From Brachionus plicatilis (Eukaryota > Rotifera > Eurotatoria > Ploima > Brachionidae): a DNA stretch of 64,000 bases. The translations under genes were made by a program, and so were the position numbers. The stretch covers positions 1,284,315-1,348,314 of the forward strand of contig QEOQ01000122.1 in assembly GCA_010279815.1 (NCBI GenBank), given 5' to 3'. Shown one piece after another: positions 13,899 to 23,632 of the stretch. Under the pieces are notes generated by a model. That model ran no database searches, was not told the DNA's origin, and saw only the letters and a list, made by a program, of their open reading frames with translations. Numbering within the stretch: the stretch's first letter is position 1; every line of letters starts with the position of its first letter.

Positions 13899-14831
13899 TT
13901 TTTTTTCTCTCTCCTACTGATTTGGCTGCTGTTTTCTCTTTAAAAGATCTGAAAATAAAATTTTGTTATCAAAATATGTCTACTAAAATGAAACCAACAC
14001 CGCTGAATAGATATGCAGAGTCAGAGCTTGAGAAATTATAATTCTTATTTTAATTTTTGATTTTTTTCTTCTTTTTTTAATATTATTATTTTTTTTCTAG
14101 AATGCACGAAAATAAATAATGAGAAAAGAGCAAAATTATGGTGAACTTTAAGCTGTCTTCTGCTCAGAGTCAAATCACGTGGTTACTAAGCAAAATAGTC
14201 TTTTTTTTTCTTAGTGACGAGCAAAATTTTTTGTCTTTTTTTTTTGATTGTGTTTTTTTTTTTTGAACTTGACTTAGAGTGAAACAACGTGCGATGAATT
14301 TACCTTTTTTTATTACAGGTTAAATATGCTAAATTAACCATTTTTTTTTCATAATAAAATTTATGGAAAATATTTGAACCTAAAAATAAAAGTAAAATTC
14401 CTGGGAATTACTTTTTTGATTCCAGGCTAACCTTTTCTCCGTTTCTGTTTTGTTCATTTATTCAAATTTTCAAGTCTTTTTTCTATTTTTTGTACTGCTT
14501 TTTATTTATTTATTTATTTAAATTCAAATTAACCTTCACAAGGAGAGATAAAATATAAGATAAAAAATTAAAGTTTTGCATAAAAATAAAAATAAATTAA
14601 AATTAAATACAAATAAAAAGTAAAAAAAGAAAAAGATACATAACTTTTTACAAAGATATACAAATCTTTTTTTATAAAAAATGGAGAAATGTCTTGTCCA
14701 CTCTTATAGCAAATTAAACTAAATTTTTGTGCCATTTTTTATTCTAAACCCGTTACCATGTCGAAATTAAACTTGTTGACAGTGATTTGTTGAGTTTAAG
14801 AAATACTGGTGCATCGCACCAAATAAATAAT
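13899..14831. other. Non-coding DNA upstream of RBM39
   Basis: Contains the RBM39 5' flank, with a short purine-rich leader before the ATG, followed by T-rich sequence and simple runs (TTTA repeats near 14505). No other gene is visible. Confidence 0.5.
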
Positions 14832-15221
14832 CAGAGTTGTTTTTAAGTCCCAAAGTCAAAATTATTAAAAAAAAATCCAAGTCCAGACTTTATTTTAAAA
14901 ATTTCCTAGATCAGGTTTCATATCAAAAATTTATATACTCTTGGGTTGTCTAATGAATATAGACTTTGCCATACAGTACTGCTACGAAAAACTGTTTTTA
15001 CGTAATTTTACGTAAAATTACGTAAAATCCGGTAAATTTACTTTTTTTTACTTTGGTAATTTTACGTGAAATTACGTAAATTTACGTAAAAACAGTTTTT
15101 CGTAGCAGTACTGTATTTCAGAATTTTTGAATAAATGTCTTCACAATTCTTGTTCAGTATTCAAAATTTTAAAGCCCGGACTTGAACTTGACTTGAGACT
15201 TGTGACTTTTAAACAACTCTG
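14832..15221. mobile_element. hAT-like MITE, copy A (interrupted)
   Basis: Terminal inverted repeats read CAGAGTTGTTT..AAGTC at the left and GACTTTTAAACAACTCTG at the right. The element is flanked by a near-perfect 8 bp duplication, TAAATAAT (14824-14831) and TAAATAAC (15222-15229). An 8 bp duplication with CAGAG termini is the hallmark of hAT transposons. Three related copies lie at 52152, 55598 and 63099. This copy is interrupted by a second element at 14974-15113. No transposase is encoded. Confidence 0.85.
14974..15113. mobile_element. TA-flanked palindromic MITE nested in copy A
   Basis: A 140 bp palindrome beginning CAGTACTGCTACG and ending CGTAGCAGTACTG, flanked by TA on both sides (14972-14973 and 15114-15115). 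The other copies of the host MITE lack it, so it inserted later. The interior repeats the word ACGTAA in both orientations. TA duplication and CAGT termini point to a Tc1/mariner-mobilised element. It has no coding capacity. Confidence 0.85.
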
Positions 15222-15584
15222 TAAATAACTAAAATAAAATAATAAAAAAAATTAAAGAAAAAAAACTATATTTATTTGCTTTATATTTATGTTTTAAAGA
15301 ATTTTTCATGCTTCTCGGGTCCAAACGTTAATAAAAAAACTGTGTCTAATAGTGTTAAATTAGATTTTATTTTATTAAGATTAAAAAAGAACACAGAACA
15401 AAAAAAAAAATGAAACAAAAAAATGAAACAAAAATCAACACTATCATTTATTATCTTTCTGACAATTGATCAGAAACAAAAACATTTTATAAACACAATT
15501 TATTTGAGTTTTATTTTGACTTGGTCAAATCATTATCAACATCAATAATGGCTGCTCAATTAAACACGATTAATTCCAGTGAGC
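15222..15584. other. Likely 3' flank of DDX39B
   Basis: AT-rich sequence downstream of the DDX39B stop. No separate gene is seen. Confidence 0.5.
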
Positions 15585-16853
15585 CTATTTGGACTCAATG
15601 TAAGTGGATATGTCAATTTCATCTGGCAATTCGGTGATGTTCACCACAAATCTTTCCTGTATTTGATTTAGAATCCTCACATCGTTCTCATCGGAGACAA
15701 ACGTTATTGCTAGACCTTTGGTGCCGAAACGTCCGGCCCGGGCCACCCGATGCAAATAGGTGTCCGAGTCTTCGGGCATGTCATAATTGAACACAATGTT
15801 CACTCTCTCAATGTCCATGCCTCTGCCAAACAAGTTCGTGGCGACCAGAATTCTTTTTTGAAAATTTTTGAACTGCTGGTACCTCGACAGACGTTCCTCC
15901 TGCGGCATTGTCCTGTGAATAGCAATGGCCGGAAAGTTCTGCTCGACCAGCAGCTGTGCCAGAGCCATGCACCTCTGCACCGACTTCACAAATATCACCA
16001 CTTGATTGAACTCGAGTGCGTCGAGCAAATCGAGCAGCTTTTTGTTCTTCTCACTCTCTGTCAATTTGACGTAGTGCTGTCTGAGACCGTGCAGAGTAAG
16101 CTTGGTCTCGTCATCCACGTACACTTCCATCGGGTCCTGCATAAACTTTTTGCACACGGGCCTAATTTCTTTGCTCAATGTGGCACTGAACATCATCACT
16201 TGTTTGTCATGTGGAGTCATCTTGAATATTTCTTGCACATCTGCCCTCATGTCCAGTTGTTCCAGCATTTTGTCGCATTCGTCCAGCACAAAATGCTTTA
16301 TGTGCTTTAGATTTAGGGTGCCGGCTCTGGCCAGGGCCAACACACGGCCCGGTGTGCCGACAACAATGTGCGGACAGTTTTTCTTCAGAGTTTCCTCATC
16401 TTTTTTGATGCCTACCCCGCCAAAAAATACGCCCACCTTTACAGTCGGCATGTACTTGCAGAAGCGTTCGTATTCTTTGGATATTTGAAAGGCCAGCTCT
16501 CTCGTGTGACACATCACTAGGACACTTACTTGGCCGTCGACTGGCTCCAGCTGCTGCAGTGTGGCCAGCACAAACACGGCTGTTTTTCCCATGCCTGATT
16601 TGGCCTGGCAAATGACGTCCATGCTGAGGATGGCTTGCGGAATGCATTCGTGCTGCACCTCAGACGGATGCTCGAAGCCGCAGTCCATGATTGCGCGCAG
16701 CAATTCCGGCTTCAGAAGGAAGTCTTTGAATCCGGACGAGTGAATGGACACGTAGGTGCCTTTTATGTCTTTTTTGGTCTTGGTGCCATTCTGGCCTTGT
16801 GGTTCTTGTGGCTGCTCTTCTTCTTCGTAGTCAAGCAGTTCTTCGTCGGCCAT
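15585..16853 (-). CDS. DDX39B: DEAD-box RNA helicase UAP56 / DDX39B
   Basis: An ATP-dependent RNA helicase of the spliceosome and of the TREX mRNA-export complex, acting in the nucleus. The 422-residue protein is encoded in a single exon and is nearly colinear with human DDX39B (428). Visible motifs are the Q-motif region (GFEHPSEVQ, 59-67), motif I AKSGMGKT (84-91), TPGR (167-170), the family-specific motif II DECD (191-194), SAT (223-225) and [10 protein letters not shown] (368-377). The DECD in place of DEAD identifies the UAP56 subfamily. The N-terminal acidic ELLDYEEEE segment, the UAP56 region that binds export adaptors, is present. The start is the ATG at 16853, which matches the family N-terminus. 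An intron in the 5' UTR cannot be excluded. Confidence 0.97.
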   Translation of the reverse strand: MADEELLDYEEEEQPQEPQGQNGTKTKKDIKGTYVSIHSSGFKDFLLKPELLRAIMDCGFEHPSEVQHECIPQAILSMDVICQAKSGMGKTAVFVLATLQQLEPVDGQVSVLVMCHTRELAFQISKEYERFCKYMPTVKVGVFFGGVGIKKDEETLKKNCPHIVVGTPGRVLALARAGTLNLKHIKHFVLDECDKMLEQLDMRADVQEIFKMTPHDKQVMMFSATLSKEIRPVCKKFMQDPMEVYVDDETKLTLHGLRQHYVKLTESEKNKKLLDLLDALEFNQVVIFVKSVQRCMALAQLLVEQNFPAIAIHRTMPQEERLSRYQQFKNFQKRILVATNLFGRGMDIERVNIVFNYDMPEDSDTYLHRVARAGRFGTKGLAITFVSDENDVRILNQIQERFVVNITELPDEIDISTYIESK

Positions 16854-17016
16854 TTTTCACCTTTAATTTTTCAGTCTGGACAAATTTTTTTCTTCTTTTT
16901 GTTAGTAAAATTGATGTTTGGTTTGAAACGATACTGATTTTTTGAGTGTGATGCTTGTGTATATATACATACATGTATGTGAATTAGTGAGCTATTATAT
17001 TTTTTATTTTTTTTTT

Positions 17017-17479
17017 NNNNNNNNNNNNNNNNNNNNNNNNNNNNNNNNNNNNNNNNNNNNNNNNNNNNNNNNNNNNNNNNNNNNNNNNNNNNNNNNNNNN
17101 NNNNNNNNNNNNNNNNNNNNNNNNNNNNNNNNNNNNNNNNNNNNNNNNNNNNNNNNNNNNNNNNNNNNNNNNNNNNNNNNNNNNNNNNNNNNNNNNNNNN
17201 NNNNNNNNNNNNNNNNNNNNNNNNNNNNNNNNNNNNNNNNNNNNNNNNNNNNNNNNNNNNNNNNNNNNNNNNNNNNNNNNNNNNNNNNNNNNNNNNNNNN
17301 NNNNNNNNNNNNNNNNNNNNNNNNNNNNNNNNNNNNNNNNNNNNNNNNNNNNNNNNNNNNNNNNNNNNNNNNNNNNNNNNNNNNNNNNNNNNNNNNNNNN
17401 NNNNNNNNNNNNNNNNNNNNNNNNNNNNNNNNNNNNNNNNNNNNNNNNNNNNNNNNNNNNNNNNNNNNNNNNNNNNNNN
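17017..17479. other. Assembly gap (463 N)
   Basis: A run of N between a poly-T-rich stretch and the 3' part of a LINE fragment. Reading frames that appear to cross it are artefacts. Confidence 1.
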
Positions 17480-18376
17480 TGTTTTTGAAATCATTTTTAG
17501 ATTTTGCATTAACAACTTCAGTCGGTAATTTGTTCCACGCGTTAACCACTCTATTTGTCAAAAAGCTCTCCCTGTTCTTTATTCTTGTCAATTGCTTGGT
17601 CAATCTTCTTCGATGTCCACGAATTCCTCCAGCTGGGCCGTTACTTGTAAGTGCGTTGCTATTGATAAACGGATTTTGCCATTCCACTGTAATCAGACCG
17701 TTTAATATTTTGAAGGTCTCGATTAGATCTCCCCGTTCACGTCTTGTCTTTAGCGTCGTCAAACCCAATCTGGTAAGTCTTTTTTCATAATCTAGGTCTC
17801 TTAAATTAATAACTAATTTCGTAGCTCTTCTTTGTACTTGTTCCAAGATATTTGATTCCTTTTTGGTACAAGGACTCCAGCTTGCTACAGCATACTGCAG
17901 ATGTGGCCTCACAAATGACATATACAGCTGTTTAAACGAACTTTTGGACAAGTATTTGAACGCTTGCTTGAGTTGGCCTAGTACTGCATTTGCTTTGTTC
18001 GCCCCCTATGCCGCTTGATGAGTCCATTTGAGGTCATCAGTTAGAAATATTCCAAGATCTCTTTCGACGCTAGTGTGATTCATTGGTAAGTTGTTCATTA
18101 ATAATTCGACTGAATTAATATTATTACTTTTGAAGAACATGAATTTGAATTTGTCGTCGTTAAATTTTAATTGCCAATCAATTGACCAATTAACAATTTT
18201 GTCGATGTCTGACTGTAGCTGTTCTACGTCTTGACGATTTCTGATGATGTTAATCAGTTTGGTATCATCTGCAAATAGTTTGATAAGGCCACTCACAACG
18301 CGTGGGATGTCATTTATAAAAATAACGAAAAGGAGAGGTCCTAAAACAGATCCTTGTGGGACTCCGCTCAATACAA
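17480..18376 (-). mobile_element. CR1/L2-like LINE reverse transcriptase fragment
   Basis: The minus strand encodes RT motifs GVPQGSVLGPLLF and FADDTKL (the catalytic DD pair), then ERDLGIFLTDDLKW, PHLQYAVASWSP, VQRRATKLV, RRERGDLIETFKI and the C-terminal WNKLPTEVVNAKSKNDFKN block. The frame is continuous except for one in-frame TAG at 18006-18008, where a Lys codon is likely in relatives. The 5' end is truncated at about 18376 and the 3' tail disappears into the assembly gap. It belongs to the same broad family as the fragment at 8328 but differs clearly in sequence, so it is a different lineage. Confidence 0.9.
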
Positions 18377-18691
18377 ATACGATTTAATGTGCAACATGTT
18401 GAAAGTGCACAGATCTAGATAATTTTAAATATATAATTTTGAAATTATTGATTTGAACAAAGCTTTTTTATTATTTCATCATCATTCATTAATATTATTT
18501 TTTATCAAATATTTCACATTTTTCTTCCATATATTTATTTACTTACCTCCCATTTTATCAAATTAATTGAATTTAAAATGATTGACTCTATTCTTTTGAT
18601 TAATTTATTAATTTATCTTTCGAAAACATTTTTTTTTAAATATAATTTTTGAATACTAGTTGGTTTTAATGGAAAATTTGGTTCTGGTAAG
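18377..18691. other. AT-rich non-coding DNA
   Basis: No gene or recognisable element. Confidence 0.5.
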
Positions 18692-18993
18692 TTCAGTAGA
18701 AAAGAACAGAACAAAGTGTAAAGATATTAAATAACTTTTTTTCTAAAAGTCTAAAATCAATTCTGTGAATGCAGAATGGTGCAACATTCATAGTTGCATC
18801 AACTGTAAAAGTCTGCTCATTATATTGAAATTTAATTTCTGCTAAACTCTGCAAATTTTGCAGGCCTTGATATTTAGTGCAACTTTGAATGTTGCACTAA
18901 GTTGCATTTACAGAATTAATTTTTAAAATTTAGAAAAAAAGCTTTTCAGTTTTTTTACATTTTTTTCTGTTCTTTTTATCATTTTGTACTGAA
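18692..18993. mobile_element. Palindromic MITE, TTCAGTA ends (copy 1)
   Basis: About 300 bp with degenerate inverted arms. Both halves carry GTGCAACATTCA.AGTTGCA and a TTTTTTCTAAA stretch, and the ends read TTCAGTA and TACTGAA. A second copy lies at 63494-63823. There is no coding capacity and no clear target duplication. Confidence 0.6.
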
Positions 18994-21014
18994 TTTCACA
19001 AAAACGAAAATTTTTTTTTGAAAAAAATTGAGAATATTGAAGAAGATACCAAATCAAGAAAAAAATTTAGTTTTAAAAATAAATAAATATAAATTTATTT
19101 GAATAAAAATTTAATTTGTTAATTTGAAGTGCAATGTATTAAGTTTAATAATTATCAAGTGGTTTATAATCGATTTTATTAATTGGATGCAAAAAATTAA
19201 ACTAGATTTAGTCAAAATTAGATATTAAATTTATTAAGATTTTATATTTAAGAATCATTATTACATATTGAATTAAAAAGTGGGCTTATTCCAATTTTCA
19301 ATATTTTAAACGGTTAAAACACGAATCATACATATCTGGTTCATTTTTTTAAATAATTTTTTTATCAATCGAAAGTATTTTCAATTATTTATTTCAATTA
19401 ATTGTTATATTTAATTATTAAAGCATAAATACCTCGAAATTGACCAGATTTTTATCACGATTTAAAATGCTGTGAAAAAAAAACAAACAACAACTACAAT
19501 AACAATATTTTTGAATAATTCTGTTTTTTTGTAAAAACAGCTAAATTTTATTTTAATAATTTATTTTTTTAACTACTTTTTACATATATTTTTTGTAGCT
19601 AGATACAAAAATTACTAAACAAATGTCATTAAATATTTTTTTTTTATTTTAATTTTTGTTAAAACATCGCCAAGACAGGCTTAATTTTTATGAAATAAAT
19701 AATAATAATAATATTTCTTGTATGCTTGTTTTAAAAGCCTTAAAGCTTCAATATATTTTAAATCTATTCGGAATAGATTTAGCATTAAAACTTGTAAAAT
19801 AATCATAAATGAAAAAAATAAAAACAATATTTTTTTTTCAAGTTTTTTCAAATATAAAATTGATGTAAAAAAATATTTTTTTTTAGTAAGCAATCTTTTT
19901 CACATGTTTGTGAACAAAAAGTAAGTTTTATTTTTCTATATTCTCTGATCTGTTCTTGTATTGCAAATTTTTTTATTCAAAAGTTGGATTCATTTATTTT
20001 GCTGGTTTAGATCCATAATTTGTTCAATTAAATTTCGGACAAGAATTTTTAGGCTAATTTTATGCATTCAAATAATTTCATTATTTAGTTAAGTTCAAAG
20101 AGATTTAAATAAGAAGAAGCCTGTCATAAATTAATCCTAGAAAAAGGATTCGAAACTCTCAGCAATGACACAAATAGAGCTCACTTAAATCCTCGAGGAC
20201 TTCACTTCGGACATTTTTTCCTGAAATAAGTGGGTGAATCAACATCAAAAATTAGATTTGCTTAAAAATAAATAAAAACATGCTTACCTATGAGAAAAAA
20301 AAGTAAAGTCTAGTCACGTATTCACTAAAATATTTTGTTGAAGTGCTACGCATGACTTTAAATGAATGGGATGAATTTTATATTATTGATTTGAAAATAT
20401 CTTTTTTATTATGGTATTTCGAATTGTGTAAATTCAATTCTTTTTAACAAATTATTAATCAAATGTTTATACTTATTTAAAGACAAGGTATGATTTTGTA
20501 TCAAACAGTTGTGTAAATTTTTTTAATGCTTCATAAAATTTTCTATTTTACGTAAGAAATTAAAAAGCTAAAATTCCAAAAAAAAAAATAAATGATTGAA
20601 TTTTATTTTGATGAAAATTCAGAATACTGAATATTACAGTGGTGATATGACTCTAGTTATTTTGAAATTTTACATTATTTATCTATAACATTAGATGAGA
20701 AAAATGAAAATATCAAAAAACTCTAATAAATTTTTGTTGTTGTTGAAAAAATGCATATTTTTACGCTTGCAATAATAAATAATTTGCATCACAATTAAAT
20801 TTAACAAATAAATATCTTAACTTTAAATATGTTTTATTTAAAATAAATTAAAATAAAAAAATATAAGCTTATAAGATGTTTGAAAGTAATAAAATGTGAT
20901 TTATGACTAGAACGCAAATGGCAAACACTAAAAAACAAAAACAAATATAACCAACTAAAAACTAATATTAAACTTATTGAAAAAAATTAAACTTTTTTTT
21001 TGTGATTTTTGATC
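18994..21014. other. Non-coding DNA including left copy of a large inverted repeat
   Basis: AT-rich sequence with no gene. The part 20013-20625 is the left copy of an inverted repeat described separately. The segment next to 21015 is probably the VAT1 3' UTR. Confidence 0.5.
20013..20625. repeat. Left copy of dispersed inverted repeat
   Basis: This segment reappears in reverse orientation at about 25925-26765. Shared landmarks include AATTTCGGACAAGAATT, CTTATTTCAGG(G) next to GTGGGTGAATCAACATC, ATACCATAATAAAAAAGAT and TAGCTTTTTAATTTCTTACG. The right copy is about 200-250 bp longer. No transposase is visible. It is probably a pair of non-autonomous element copies. Confidence 0.75.
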
Positions 21015-22403
21015 TCATTGATCTTTATTCTCATTTATTTGACTTTCTTCTGATTGATGCTGCTCAGCTTGGTCATTGGATGGCGTTTGTTCTTCAACTA
21101 AATGTTCACTTTGTTGACCATTCTCATCGGCATGTTTCGGTTCATCAGCAATCAGAGCCAACTTAGATGTTTCATGCTCAATAAACTCACTTTGAGTGAG
21201 CTCTTTGTTAGCTTCGGTATTTTCACTTCGAGCCACTTCCTCAGGACTTTTTTGCTCGTGTTGTACCTGCTCGATAGGACACTGTTCCACTTTTTGCTCA
21301 GTAGCTACTGTAACTTGTTCAACATTAGCTGGACTTTCTTCTTTCTCCACTTCACTGTCAGGCTTAAGTATTATCTTTCCGACATTTAGCCTTGAATGCA
21401 TTCTCTTCATAGCTTCACCTATTTTGCTAAACACATAAGTCGAATCAATTTGCATCTTAATTTGTCCCTTCTGATACATTTCCAACAAGTGCAAAATGTC
21501 TTTGTGCGTTTGCTCAGCACATGACGGATTGTTCATCAAAAATCCCAAATGATATCCACTTACACTCTTGTTATGATTAATTATGTCCAGCGAAGTCACA
21601 GACAAACACTTCCACCAGGCCTTGAAAGCGTTCATAAACGAACGACTCTCCGATGTGATGCTTGCAGCTCCATAGTGACATATCCTGCCAAAGGGTCTCA
21701 ACAAATCGTAGCCTTTTATGGCATTCTCTCCATTCAGTGGATCCAGTACAACATCGATTCCCAGCGGAAACAGCTTTTTAACTTCTTGAACATAGTCCTC
21801 TTGTGTGTAATCAATGCAGTGAGCTACACCATTTTGTTTTATTGCATCGTGTTTGGCTGCTGACGCGGTACCAATCACTGTAACATCCTTGACTGTCTTA
21901 CACAGCTGAGTGGCCGCAAAGCCAACACCGCCAGCCGCCATGTGAATCAACACTACATCTCCTGGTTTGATGCTCACCAATCTGAACAATATTTGATAGG
22001 CAGTTAGGTAGTTGACCAGCAAAGCAGCTCCGTTTTCAAACGACATGGACTCGGGCAACTTGATCAGGTTCGATCTGGAAAGACACACCACTTCCTTCCA
22101 CATGCCACTTCCATTGAACACAATCACTCGATCATCTACTTGCAAATCAGTGACTGCAGTGCCTATTTCTTCAACCACTCCGGACGCTTCAAAGCCCGGC
22201 GTGTAAGGCGTCTTTTGGGCCGGCTTGTAAAAGCCTTGTCTTTGCATCAACTCGGCAAAGTTTAGACCCGCTGCCTTGATCCTCACAATTACTTGATCGT
22301 CCTTCTCAATTTTTGGATAATTTTCCTCCTTAATCTGCAGATTGGAAAAATCGCTGCTTCCACTGGCCGAAGTCAACACAATGGCTTTTATTTTCTCAGA
22401 CAT
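21015..22403 (-). CDS. VAT1: VAT1-like synaptic vesicle membrane protein, MDR oxidoreductase
   Basis: A zinc-independent quinone-oxidoreductase-type member of the medium-chain dehydrogenase family. VAT1 proteins are linked to vesicle and mitochondrial membranes. The single-exon ORF encodes 462 residues. The catalytic-domain start GLNFAELMQRQGFY, the segment TPGFEASGVVEEIG, the VNYLTAYQ block and the NADPH-binding glycine motif AAGGVGFAATQL match human VAT1 closely. Residues after about 350 form an extra 100-residue tail rich in Glu and Gln that human VAT1 (393 residues) lacks; it looks disordered. The ATG is only 4 nt downstream of a splice-acceptor-like AG, and the gene is the last of a three-gene same-strand cluster. 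Confidence 0.93.
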   Translation of the reverse strand: MSEKIKAIVLTSASGSSDFSNLQIKEENYPKIEKDDQVIVRIKAAGLNFAELMQRQGFYKPAQKTPYTPGFEASGVVEEIGTAVTDLQVDDRVIVFNGSGMWKEVVCLSRSNLIKLPESMSFENGAALLVNYLTAYQILFRLVSIKPGDVVLIHMAAGGVGFAATQLCKTVKDVTVIGTASAAKHDAIKQNGVAHCIDYTQEDYVQEVKKLFPLGIDVVLDPLNGENAIKGYDLLRPFGRICHYGAASITSESRSFMNAFKAWWKCLSVTSLDIINHNKSVSGYHLGFLMNNPSCAEQTHKDILHLLEMYQKGQIKMQIDSTYVFSKIGEAMKRMHSRLNVGKIILKPDSEVEKEESPANVEQVTVATEQKVEQCPIEQVQHEQKSPEEVARSENTEANKELTQSEFIEHETSKLALIADEPKHADENGQQSEHLVEEQTPSNDQAEQHQSEESQINENKDQ

Positions 22404-22532
22404 TTCTCTAAAAAAAATTCAATAATTCAACAGCAACATCATTTTAAATGTAGTTAACAACAACCACTTTTTTTTTTTATTAATCAATTTAATTAGAATA
22501 AAATATAAGAAAATTTTTAATTTTATTATCTA
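22404..22532 (-). promoter_or_regulatory. Intercistronic spacer with polyA signal and acceptor-like site
   Basis: In the 129 bp between the MRPS18B stop and the VAT1 ATG, an AATAAA lies at 22527-22522, right after the stop. A T-tract ending in AG (22409-22408) lies 4 nt before the VAT1 ATG with no exon upstream of it. This polyA-signal then acceptor order is what separates genes in spliced-leader operons. Trans-splicing is inferred, not shown. Confidence 0.5.
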
Positions 22533-23531
22533 TCATTTTAGAATGATGTCCTCTTCCGTTAGCTGATCATAAATGTTGTTTATGGACTTTCGATTGGCGC
22601 CAAGAATAACGCCCAGCAAAACAGAGGGTTTTTCTTCACTGTTCGATTCTCTCATCTCCGGATAATAGACACTGTAATCGTAGTGACGGTGCGGAACTGG
22701 ATGATCAATAAGACCATGGTCACATGCTTTGGCATAAGCTATTTCCAAATTTTCCTGCTGTTTGCGACACACATCTTCAATTAAAAATTAAGTTTAGTTC
22801 AAATTAACAATTTAATAGCTATTACTAGTTCTGCTAGTTGGATAAAGACTGCCAGTGTCCGGGCTCACAAAATTTTTTAACAATTCCAAATTCTTTTTTT
22901 TAAATTAAAAAAGAAAAAAAATTTATTTTTCTCTATACCAGTTTATTTAAGATGATTACTTTGTAATTGACTACCAGGTACGGGTCTCTGCATATTGGAC
23001 ACGGGTTTCCTGTTATGTATCGACCACCACCCTTTATTAAATTAAATTTAAAAATAAACAAAAAAATTTCTTTTTCACCAAGGCTTACAATGCACTGCTT
23101 GCGGGTGTATGACTTTGGATAGCGTCCTTTGAAATTACGAATGTACCATTCCCAAATTTTTTTATCGCCATAGGCTTTGCGGAATGCTTAAAAAAGAGAG
23201 ACTTAAAAATGGCAAAAAATCTAAAATTAGTTGAATTTTATGCGATTAAGATAGAGACTTGATGAAATAAAAATTTTAAAAAAAAATGCAAATTTTGCAT
23301 CATATTCTACTAACCTTCACTTTTCATGTATTCAATGCTTGTTTCAACATCTTTGAACTCGTACAAGGTGCCGCGTATGGAAGTTCGCTCTCTGAATCCC
23401 AATTCGGCAGTGTGCTTTTGAAATTGGATCTGGGCTTCGGTCAGCGCCGGCGGTTTTTTGGCCGCATAAGCTCGAACTATTTGATTGCCAAACCGGTACA
23501 AATTAGAACTAAATTTGAACAAAGCACTCAT
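22533..23531 (-). CDS. MRPS18B: Mitochondrial ribosomal protein mS40 (MRPS18B), five exons
   Basis: A small-subunit mitoribosome protein. Exons are 23531-23315, 23186-23089, 23031-22960, 22892-22826 and 22774-22533 (TGA stop). All introns are GT-AG, and the phases join to a 231-residue protein (human 258). Identifying blocks are WEWYIRNFKGRYPKSYTRKQC and GNPCPICRD, with the CxxC zinc-ligand pair, and VCRKQQENLEIAYAKACDHGL, each matching human MRPS18B. The N-terminus (MSALFKFSSNLYRFGNQIVR) is a basic, amphipathic mitochondrial targeting sequence. The introns are tiny (51-128 bp), and exons 3 and 4 are too short to stand out as ORFs. It lies between the BAF-like gene and VAT1 on the same strand. 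Confidence 0.93.
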
Positions 23532-23632
23532 TTTAAATCTAAAAGATTCAAATAAATTATTTGTAATTTTTCTTTTTTTTTTTTTTTTGTTGATAAAAAA
23601 TTTTATTCAAATAAGAAAAAACAAAAATTATG
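23532..23632 (-). promoter_or_regulatory. Intercistronic spacer with polyA signal and acceptor-like site
   Basis: In the 101 bp between the BAF-like stop and the MRPS18B ATG, an AATAAA lies at 23607-23602. An ATCTTTTAG acceptor-like site (AG 23540-23539) lies 7 nt before the ATG. There is no room for a separate promoter of usual size. It has the same layout as the MRPS18B-VAT1 spacer. Confidence 0.5.

Noticed and set aside
16871..17951. ORFs that cross the N run
   Set aside because: The gap has no real codons; only the LINE part from 17480 is supported.
20135..20165. tRNA-like GGATTCGAAAC word
   Set aside because: No matching acceptor, D or anticodon arms around it.
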